Shown: positions 1-7,461 of the stretch, piece by piece
Numbering within the stretch: the first letter of the stretch is position 1
Layout: every line of letters begins with the position of its first letter
Assembly (NCBI GenBank): GCA_003550305.1
Contig: QKYT01000148.1
Coordinates: forward strand, 49,889-62,250
Source: Glomus cerebriforme
Taxonomy: Eukaryota > Glomeromycota > Glomeromycetes > Glomerales > Glomeraceae
Reading direction: 5' to 3'
Length of the DNA stretch: 12,362 nucleotides
Position numbers and translations under genes: made by a program
The notes under the pieces: model-generated
Database searches by the model: none
Told to the model about the DNA's origin: nothing
What the model saw: the letters and a program-made list of their open reading frames with translations, nothing else

Positions 1-1860
1 AAATTATTGTATAAAATTGATGTCTAATGAATCAAAAAAAAAAAATTTTAATTTAAATGAGTGATGCTCAAGTTTGGGAATATGTGCTTAAAATGGTGTA
101 TTCAAGAATCTGTATAACAAATTCATGTAACACTATTTACTATGCTGAAATATTAAAATAAATTATTCTTTTAATTAGAGTATTGGAGAATATAAAAGTA
201 ATATAGAAGCTAAGTTGCCTATTCTTGAATTTATAACGAAAAATTGAAATTTTTGTAATTTGATTTATTTCCAACTTACAGTATATGAATCTTTTTGAAT
301 TTTTTAGCTAATTAGAATTAATAATTTTATTTAATAGCTCATACTTGAATTTTTGCTTTATTTGTATGTACAACAGTTGAAAAATCTAATTTTTTTTTTG
401 AAACGGTTCTTCTATTTAAAATTTTGTTTTAACATACAGTACATTGTGATACAATATAGATATTATTTATGAACACTAGGTAATAATCTAATGAAATTTT
501 GAAAGAATATCTAATTTTTTCCTTAAACTAAATTCATAGAATAAATTAAGTGGATTCATAAGGTAGAATATATAAAATAAATGAAAAATATTCTATTTTA
601 ATTGTATTATTTTTATTTTTTTGTCTAAATTGTTTTTAAATCAGTAATTTTATTTTTATCAAATAAATAAATGGAGAATCCATATTTTCATTTTTTTCTT
701 ACACATGAAAAAATAAAAAGTAACTGAGAAATGTTTTTTTTTTAACTATAGCACAGTTTTCCTTTCATAATTAAGAAAAAAATTAAGCCAAAGTAAATTT
801 TTTAATTTGATAAACCAATAAGATTCATAAATAGAAAAATCCTTTTAATTTATCATCTTTTAAAATCATAGTTGGAAGTAGTTTATTTTAAACAAATAAA
901 AGTTAATTCGACAATTTTAACATGTGACGTGTTTATACAATATAATCAAAGGCGTATTCACTCCCATAATTCTCCTTTATAAATAGGATCAATTGTAAGC
1001 ATAGAATGTTATAAATTAAATTTTCCATTATTTTTCTAAAATTTTTTCATAAGTTATTACTTCTTCAATATTTGACATAATTAATAATAACAACTTTATG
1101 TTGATAATAAAAATACAAGTGTTCAATTGAAGGACAATGATTGATATTGATTGGTGATTATTAACTTATAACGATATTAATACTTAAATAATAAACTTTC
1201 TTTTGATAATGTCCGCTATGTTTAATCATATTAGAAACTGCGCGTAGTCTACAGTATAAGTATGAAGGATCTCAAGATAACTTTCAATTAATATTTGTTA
1301 AAAATGATTATACTGTAATTATTAATTATTAATAAGTGCATTATAAACGATAATTTTGTTTAGTTCTCTGTGATACCACAAGCATAAAAATTGCATGCAT
1401 ACTATTTTTTTATTAAATAAATATATTATACGAAATAATAAAAGAATAAAAAGTATGTGATGCAGTATCATGGCGAAAACTTATTTTAAAAACTGTGTGT
1501 ATACTATAATTTTCATATGATCATTATTTTATTTATTTTTTTAAAAAAATATAAAAATAACGATATTTCTTTCTTTATTAAATAAATAAATTATATAAAA
1601 GAACAAAAAGTAAAACTATGTGGTGCAGATCGTAGCGAACCGTTTTGTAATTTCCATGTTATCAATTTTTTCATTTCTCTGGTGCAATTTTAGAATATAT
1701 ATCTAATTATTTAACATTGTAAAGAAGCATTTAAATAAAAAAAATCCAAGAATTTTCATGAATTAATAGAAAAAATTTTTATGTGATTATTAAAAAAATA
1801 GTGATAAAAATTGTGGTAAATTTCTAAATTTGTACTATGAAAACCAGTTTCATATTAGGA
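1..1860. other. AT-rich gene-free region
   Basis: No convincing coding region is visible on either strand. The stretch is dominated by homopolymer A and T runs with stops in every frame. It holds one imperfect direct repeat (annotated separately) and a chance-level TATAAATA near 977. I see no tRNA-like cloverleaf and no recognisable transposon protein. It is best read as intergenic DNA, with the far upstream region of the gene at 2100 at its right end. Confidence 0.7.
1403..1644. repeat. imperfect direct repeat, two units about 164 bp apart
   Basis: Unit 1 (about 1403-1480) and unit 2 (about 1567-1644) share, in the same order, TATTAAATAAATA, then AAAAGAA-(T/C)-AAAAAG, then TATGTG-(A/G)-TGCAG, then a GCGAA a few bases later. 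The offset is 165 bp at the first block and 163 bp at the third. The shared GC-containing TGCAG/GCGAA end argues against a purely low-complexity match. It looks like an old local tandem duplication; function unknown. Confidence 0.6.
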
Positions 1861-1862
1861 AA

Positions 1863-1938
1863 CATGATGAAAAAATCATCATGTCAACATGATCATGATA
1901 TGATGAAAAATCATCATGATTCATGATGTTTTTCATCA
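1863..1938. repeat. cluster of three short inverted repeats (ATGATGA/TCATCAT)
   Basis: Three hairpin-forming palindromes lie side by side. The first is CATGATGA - AAAAA - TCATCATG at 1863-1883, with perfect 8-bp arms. The second is ATGATGA - AAAA - TCATCAT at 1900-1917. The third is TGATG - TTTTT - CATCA at 1924-1938. Between them lies GATCATGATATG. The cluster ends about 160 bp before the start codon of the SAM/nuclease/kinase gene, so it could be a cis element of its promoter or simply the footprint of a small fold-back repeat. Confidence 0.6.
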
Positions 1939-1984
1939 ACCTTTTTGCTTCTAGGGCGTACTGATCCTGATTTGTGCGACAATA

Positions 1985-2099
1985 GATTTCTTATTTACAG
2001 GCAAAAATTTCTACCTTTTTTTGCAAATTTTTTCTTTTTTCTGAACTGTACAACTGTCGACTGCACGTTTGTCCCACTACTTTTTTTTTCAAATCGAAA
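1985..2099 (+). promoter_or_regulatory. pyrimidine-rich leader before the SAM/nuclease/kinase gene
   Basis: Long T/C tracts (about 2006-2042 and 2073-2090) run up to the ATG at 2100. This resembles the pyrimidine-rich tracts often found near fungal transcription starts. The start context is CGAAAATGT, with A at -3, which favours initiation. No clear TATA box sits at a usual distance. A TTTACAG at about 1994-2000 could be a 3' splice site of a leader intron, but no matching donor is compelling. Confidence 0.35.
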
Positions 2100-4218
2100 A
2101 TGTCTACAAGTACCACTACTGATCCCTCGGTGGAAGATGTTGAAGGATATGATACGGAAACTCTTATCACTTACTTACAAAATCAACAAATTTTAAATTT
2201 AAGTGAACAACATATTAATGTGCTCCGTGGAAATGAAGTCGCTGGTTATGACTTTCTAAGATCGAAACAAGAAGATTTGGAACGATATGGACTGAAACCA
2301 GGATCAGCAAAAAGAATATCAGACTTTGCCATTCAGTTAAATAGTCAAAGTAAGTTCTATAAAATAGTTTACTTGTACACCACGTCTTTCAACACATAGT
2401 ATTTATTACTCGTTTCTATGATTTACCTGTCTGTTATACTGTATTATCCAATAATACCGAATACTTACTTATTCTTGTGCTTTTCTTTCCTGCTTCTTAT
2501 CGTCAAACCCGCCCAAAAAACACATTCGCGTTATCGTAGAGCAACCCATTGCTGGTAAGTGAGTCGTAATAATTTTGGTCAACGCGAGGTGACTTAACCA
2601 CTGTTTCACTTCGCCTGGTTGTATCATATTAAACATTTATTTTTTTCCCTATCATTTCATTTCCTAACTCTCAACTTTCTTTTCTACATTACAAGAACTT
2701 ACCGAGCAAGAACTTCTCCGAACAGTTCTTCCTGTTCCTAGAATGCATCCGATTAAGACAAAGTCCACAACAAATGCAACAACGAGAAAAATTCCTAATA
2801 GGCCGGTTCTGGCATGGGATGATTTTCTTACTAATGCCTTTAATGTATCAACAGCCCTTGATACAGGAAATCATATATTTAGTAGGCCTAACATCACTGG
2901 GGCTTTATCTGTTGAAGATTCTGTTGTTGACATGTTCTTGAAAACGATGGAAGCTACCAGCAATCAGAGATTAATTCTTTTGCCAGCTCCAGAACGTTGG
3001 AGCAAGCGTTATGTGTTTCGGGCTGTCAAAGGTCAACCAGATGCTATACGCTGTAGTGCTGGTAACATACAGCTTTTGAATGACTTGGATGCTTCTCTGA
3101 TACTTTCAGTAGTTGAAGTTAAACCTGAACAGTTGATGATGACTTTGCTAGATGATGAAATCGAATTGTTTAATGCATATAACACAGCATTGACAACAGA
3201 TGATGATCAATCAATCGTGTATTCTCGACTTCAAAAAATTATCAGAATCGTTAGACAACTTTTTGGATATATGGTCGTTAATGACCTCAAATATGGCCTT
3301 CTTACAACATATATTCGAACATGGTTTTTTTATCGTCAGGATGACAATCCGGACAATATTTACATTTCTCCGGCAGTTTATATCAATCAAAGTCACACAG
3401 TTGATAGTGCATCGTTCCTTGAATGTATGTATTATTTTGAAAGTATATCTACAACAAATTCAACTGCGCATTCTTCACCACCTAATACTGATGATGTGAA
3501 TAATAATGATAGAGATAGGGACAACGATGGGGGCGGAGGCGGCAGAGTTAGAGACAGAAGTGATGATGAATTTCGGCCACCAACGTCAAGTTCTAAGAAG
3601 AGTAGTATCATTAATAAGACTTTTGGAGTAATCACTCACAGCAAATCAAAAAGAGGAAAAGAAAAACAAAATAGTAATGAATTTCTCAATAGTATGGAAA
3701 ATTATAAACGTAGTCAATTCTCGTTTGGTGATGTGTTGGGAAATGGTCAATCTGGAGTTATTTTTATGGCCAAGCTTCACGAACAAGTAGGTGCTCTTAA
3801 AATGGTCGATCTATATAAAAAAGAGCATCTGTTACAGGAAATCCTAAATGAACTTAAAATGTACCTTGGACCTCTCAAGGAAATTCAAGGCATCTACATA
3901 CCAAAGCTTCTTAAATATGGGGTTCTCCATGAGGCATTTGCTTTTATACTTACATCGTTTGCCGGCGAGTCATTTGCAAATAATAGAAATATCACAGAAA
4001 AAGAAAAGCAATTGGCCATTAATGGTTTACTGGCAATACACGCAAAAGGAGTGAAACATGGGGATATTAGGTTAGAAAATATAATGATGGAAAGGAATGA
4101 GTTAACTGGTCATTCTTGTGTGCGGTGGATTGATTTTGCGTGGAGCAAAATGATAAATAATGCAGAAGATCTGGACATGGAATTACTCGAATTGAAACAC
4201 TTGCTTGGCATGTGTTAA
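2100..4218 (+). CDS. SAM - PD-(D/E)XK nuclease-like - kinase-like fusion protein (Crinkler-type), spliced
   Basis: Best model: exons 2100-2349, 2540-2554 and 2696-4218, giving about 595 aa. Residues 10-83 resemble a SAM domain (GYDTETLITYL ... LERYGLKPGSAKRI). Residues about 125-335 look like a restriction-endonuclease fold: PD at 203-204 and E-V-K at 229-231 match the PD-(D/E)XK signature. A low-complexity D/R/G-rich linker follows (about 355-415), with basic KSKRGKEK. The C-terminus is kinase-like: glycine-rich GNGQSG (437-442), ALK (Lys457), HGD-I-R-L-E-N (Asp545, Asn550) and IDF (Asp568), with DFA in place of DFG. The protein ends soon afterwards, so the usual C-lobe is absent. The order nuclease then kinase recalls fungal Crinkler-type effector or conflict proteins; activity and localisation are inferred only. 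The gene is clearly richer in GC than its flanks and has no internal disruption. The ATG at 2100 is the first in frame and opens directly into the SAM region. Confidence 0.85.
2350..2539 (+). other. intron 1 (GTAAGT...TAG)
   Basis: The donor CAAA|GTAAGT interrupts the SAM reading frame after one base of a codon; reading on gives a stop at 2397-2399. From about 2400 to 2537 there is no AG dinucleotide, so the first acceptor met is TCGTAG at 2534-2539. A pyrimidine-rich stretch (about 2471-2503) lies within this AG-free zone. The frame resumes through the 15-nt exon at 2540. Confidence 0.7.
2540..2554 (+). other. 15-nt microexon of the SAM/nuclease/kinase gene
   Basis: AGCAACCCATTGCTG is flanked by TAG on the left and a perfect GTAAGT donor on the right. 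At 15 nt it keeps the phase set by exon 1, adding QPIA-type residues between the SAM domain and the ELTEQELLRTVLPVPR segment. Skipping it also keeps the frame (590 aa instead of 595), so it could be a cassette exon. Sequence evidence for inclusion is the otherwise unexplained strong donor in the middle of a 346-bp gap plus the AG-free zone before it. Confidence 0.65.
2555..2695 (+). other. intron 2 (GTAAGT...ACAAG)
   Basis: The donor is G|GTAAGTGAG and the acceptor is TACATTACAAG, preceded by a strong C/T-rich tract. A branch-site-like CCTAACTC lies at about 2663-2670, roughly 27-30 nt before the acceptor. The exon that follows opens as LTEQELLRTVLPVPR and is in frame with the ATG-initiated stretch at 2743, which shows that 2743 is an internal methionine and not the true start. 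Confidence 0.8.
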
Positions 4219-4423
4219 AGTTATTATATTGTTTCATAAATCCTTCAAAAGATTGGTGAGAAAAAGCTATTCTCATGCAACACACAACATCAAAGATATT
4301 GACGAAAATCAATACGACAAAATTATATTATATCTTATTTTCTTTCTTTCGTTATTCTATAGTATTCTGATGTTTTTATATTTTATAATAGCCAACTTTT
4401 TGACTAAAAAAATTTTTTTTAGA
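4219..4423. other. 3' flank of the SAM/nuclease/kinase gene
   Basis: AT-rich sequence after the TAA at 4216-4218. No clean AATAAA-type signal is evident close to the stop. It ends with an A/T-rich run and a T tract at 4413-4420, abutting the GC-richer repeat that follows. No gene is supported here; the open frame continuing through this stretch is uninterrupted by chance and hydrophobic only because of T-rich codons. Confidence 0.6.
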
Positions 4424-4840
4424 GTTAATTTTGGCGACGAAAGAGAAGAAAGGATTACAAGTTGGGGATTACCTTGGCCTTGTGATGCGCTTCTTTCCCC
4501 TATGGACTTTGGTCTCGTCTATAATTTCAATTGTGTTTTGAATTTTCACGATTTTAAAATTAGTTTCCTTGTCATATTTCTCATCACCACCACGTATTGT
4601 CATCTGATCGATTTTCGCATAATTCCTTATTATGTTTAGCTTCATTCCTAGGTGAATATCTATCCCTATCATTTTTAGTATCACAAGTGAGATTTTAGAC
4701 GCTTCGACTTTAAAAATGGGTATGGTGGCACATAACGCCGGCAGAAATGTCACGTGTAGGTGCATAATTCTGGGAAAAACTTTCGGGATTTTGGTTTGTC
4801 GAGATTTCATATCGTCGGATATTGAATGATACCCTTTAAA
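4424..4840. repeat. GC-richer dispersed repeat with coding-like potential
   Basis: Base composition rises abruptly at about 4424 and falls after about 4810-4840. One plus frame starting at 4425 reads LATKEKKGLQVGDYLG... with VGDYLGLVMRFFPLWTL, broken by TGA at 4539-4541. The minus strand is open over 4469-4810. From memory, both readings recur as short tails or small predicted proteins in Rhizophagus proteomes, which is the mark of a dispersed repeat that gene finders turn into exons; I could not check this. A T tract plus AGAG (4413-4424) lies just before the plus frame and would serve as a splice acceptor. No terminal inverted repeat is apparent, and I found no tRNA-type A/B boxes, so the class is unknown. 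Ends are approximate. Confidence 0.55.
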
Positions 4841-5133
4841 AATAGTATTAGAAAGTAAAATATGATTTGATATTAATGATACTTTATTATTTTTATATTA
4901 AATTTAAATATACTAAATTGAGATAATATTATTATCACCAGTTTCGTACTACTACGGTGTGATAAAGATAATAAATGCGAATTTATAACAAAATATAACG
5001 ATATATGCAAATTTATATTAGTGTAGCCAATTCATTCAGTGGACAATCTGTTCTCATTACATAATCATCCCGAAACATATAATTTTGTGTAATAAATTTT
5101 ATATAAATAAACTAACAAACTAAAAATAAATGA
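4841..5133. other. AT-rich 3' flank of F-box copy A (duplicated)
   Basis: No gene seen. Part of it (about 4851-4920, with AGAAAGTAAA, ACTTTATTA and AAATTTAAATA-(T/C)-ACTAAA) recurs in the same order at about 7314-7372, downstream of F-box copy B. The stretch therefore appears to belong to the duplicated F-box unit, and its left edge near 4850 may mark the limit of the duplication. Confidence 0.5.
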
Positions 5134-6601
5134 TTAAATACTAAAATCATCATTTTCATCATCGTAATTTACAGTTTTAAATTTAATAATACCTAAATTT
5201 TTATATTTTTCAATTATTTTCATATTTTCTTCATTATTTTCTAAACTAATAATAAAATCATTCTTAATAATTATAAAAGAAAGTTTTTTTGGTGATCGAT
5301 TTTTCCAGCTTATAAAAAAGGATTCTAAATCCTCTGGAAGCAATTCTGAACTTGAACAATTGTATATTTTTAATTCACAAAAATGTTTTTGTGAATATTT
5401 TATAACAGTTTATAATACTTCATTTTCTCCTAAATAACCTTCTCCATACCAAATTTTAATACTTTCCAAATATTGACAACTATTAAATATAATTTTTAAT
5501 GTATCCAGTTTATCAAAATTAAATATTGTAGAAAGAACTTTCAGGTTTGAACAAAATTTAGCTATAGATAAATATAGATTATTATCTTCCATACCTATAT
5601 AAAATTTTTTAAGATTTTTTCCATTATTTTCTAAAAATTGCATTATATGCTCAGGTTTCGGACATTGATAAGGGATGTTGGGGATGTTTAAGATTTGTAA
5701 TTTTGGAAAAGTTACATGTAACTTTTCAAAAACTTCAAATAATCCATAACTGAATGAAAATATAATTTCTTGTAGATTTGGGAACGAAGCAACAAATGAT
5801 AATGGTATAGTAAGTTCAATATAACCATGAAGATGTAACTTTGTAAATGTATTAGAGTGCTTTATTAAAATTGGTATGATATCAGCCCAATCACCCTTAT
5901 CAACTTTTAATATTAAATTCTTTAAATTATTTTGTAAAGAAATTAATTTTTTTAACTCAATGTCAAAATTCATAGTTAAAATACGCAAATTAAGTGATAG
6001 TAAATTATGGCATTTTTGAGATAATTGATAAAAAAATTCAGAAGGAAGCTCTGAACTGCAGTATAATTCTGAAAGATCTATTAAACAGTCTCCTGTCTCA
6101 GAAAAATTTGTATAATTCAGATTCATATAATCGTAATTATATTCATAACCAATATTTTTAAAGAAATTTGATTCATAAACATTTTAATAACTTCATTTAT
6201 TACTAAATAATTTCTTCTATCTTTTAAATTTTGTGAAGTAATAGGAGATTTTTCAAGAACATTATCAATTATTTCAAAAATATTGGCAATTGAAAAGACT
6301 TCACAAAATGCTGGATAATTAAACAATGGTGATTCTGAAGTAGGCGTCGGAATGAAAATTTCATTTTCATATAAAAGATCTAATGATTCTTTAGGAAGAC
6401 AAGCAACTAACGTACTAAGAATTGATGAATTCACTTTAAATTGATGCTGGTAATAACATGCCAAATATTTCTCCACAAAATTCTAACAGAAATTTTACAC
6501 CAAAGACGATTAGTTAACAAACAAGAATGTAAAGTGGATTTATCATTTTCTAAATGTTCAAAAATTTCATTTAAGCAGTCAATTGGAAGTTGATAAGGCA
6601 T
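5134..6601 (-). pseudogene. F-box protein gene, copy A (disrupted)
   Basis: The ATG at 6601 opens an F-box (LPIDCLNEIFEHLE ... LHSCL ... RLWCKISVRILWRN), the Skp1-binding module of SCF ubiquitin ligases, of the type expanded in Rhizophagus. Compared with copy B, three lesions are visible. A replacement or deletion near 6440-6462 (20 nt where B has 33) shifts the frame and stops it at 6433-6431. A net 1-nt loss near 6127-6150 shifts it again. A GAA-to-TAA change at 5412-5410 stops the main segment, after which the original frame stays open to the TAA at 5136-5134. The middle and C-terminal parts (leucine-rich, with SLSELYC-like and LPEDLESFFISWKNRSPKK segments) align with copy B throughout. 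A 9-nt tandem duplication at 5672-5689 adds a second NIP. Most likely a non-functional paralogue. Confidence 0.85.
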
Positions 6602-6760
6602 CTTTTGTATGTTTTAATTATTCCAAAATTTTTTTGTGTTGAAATTTAAATTCTTCGCATTTTTATTTAATATTAAAAAGCCATTGTGTTACATTAAGTA
6701 ATAAAGTTTATTCATATTGATATAACGCCATTTACACCATTTATATTTTTTTTTATTCGA
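6602..6760 (-). promoter_or_regulatory. upstream region of copy A, conserved with copy B
   Basis: Read on the minus strand, GTGTAAATGGCGT (6737-6725) and TGTAACACAATGG (about 6694-6682) have close counterparts upstream of copy B (GTGTAAATAGCGT at 9074-9062; TGTAATACAATG). The first box lies about 124 bp before the start in A and 106 bp in B. Conservation may reflect only common descent of the duplicated unit, but these are the least AT-rich parts of the upstream DNA. Confidence 0.4.
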
Positions 6761-6956
6761 AAAATATGATCAAATCAATGTCGATCAAATTTAATACTTT
6801 TAAGCTATTATTTCACTTTTACATATAGTGCGCATACAAGATTTTTACAGATTTTTGCACATAATTTTCCACACAAACTATTGAATTTAATTTCATAACT
6901 ATATGATAAACTCTGCCCAACCAACAAACCATATTTCAATATCAGATAAACTTTTT

Positions 6957-7150
6957 TTAAATTTAATAATACCTAATTTTTATATTCATATTCCACTACT
7001 AATAAATTAATAACATGTCATGTCAATAAATATTAGTGATTTTTTTTGTGTTTAATTTTTTCAGCAGAATTTTAATTCCCCTGCCTAAATGTAACTTTGA
7101 GCTTGTAATATTGAACATTTCGCAAAAATCATAATTTTCATATTTCTAAA
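6957..7150 (-). pseudogene. relic of an F-box gene 3' end (spacer between copies A and B)
   Basis: Three blocks match the C-terminal coding end of copy B in the same order and orientation. Plus-strand 6958-6986 matches about 7515-7545 (AAATTTAATAATACCTAA-type, one indel). 7035-7065 matches 7622-7652 (AGTGATTTTTTT ... TTTTTCAGC). 7087-7115 matches 7681-7709 (AAGTAATTTTGATTTTGTAA-type). Spacing is shortened by deletions and no frame survives. The right end is indistinct. It is a decayed further member of the F-box array. Confidence 0.65.
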
Positions 7151-7382
7151 GATACTGTATGTGGCTCACAAGAATTTAAGAAAAAACAATTGACTTTTTT
7201 TTATGATCATGACTATGGTTACTTTTAAAAATTAATTCTAATTCCTAATGAAGGTCCTAATATTCTACATATTATGACTATGTATTCACTTCAATTTGAT
7301 ATAAATCTTCAATAGAAAGTAAATTATAATTATGATATAAAAGATTACTTTATTAAATTTAAATACACTAAAGTTTGTAAAA

Positions 7383-7417
7383 TTTAAAATAAAAAATAAA
7401 ATAAAATAAAATAATAC
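7383..7417. repeat. short (AAAAT)n microsatellite
   Basis: A run of about six A4-5T units lies in the 3' flank of F-box copy B, between the duplicated flank block (about 7314-7372) and the stop codon of copy B at 7464-7462. Copy A lacks it, so it arose or expanded after the duplication. Confidence 0.8.
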
Positions 7418-7461
7418 CCTATTTTTAGAAATTAATAAAATAGAAAATTTTTGAAATAAAA

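Noticed and set aside
977..985. TATAAATA promoter element
   Set aside because: About 1.1 kb from the nearest start codon and expected by chance in such AT-rich DNA.
1945..2196. 83-codon plus-strand open frame over the leader
   Set aside because: Non-ATG-like T-rich start, Phe-rich low-complexity peptide, overlaps the SAM exon in another frame.
3432..3635. Minus-strand frame rich in Ser/Leu/Pro runs
   Set aside because: It is the antisense reading of the Asp/Arg/Gly low-complexity linker of the kinase fusion gene.
2743..4218. ATG at 2743 as the start of a separate gene
   Set aside because: The exon at 2696 runs in frame into this ATG and joins correctly to the SAM exon, so 2743 is internal.
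4205..4639. 144-codon plus-strand open frame
   Set aside because: Starts inside the last codons of the fusion gene and runs through AT-rich flank into the dispersed repeat; no family resemblance in this frame.
4469..4810. 113-codon minus-strand open frame as a gene
   Set aside because: Lies wholly in the dispersed repeat; openness seems to be a property of the repeat and not evidence of a host gene.
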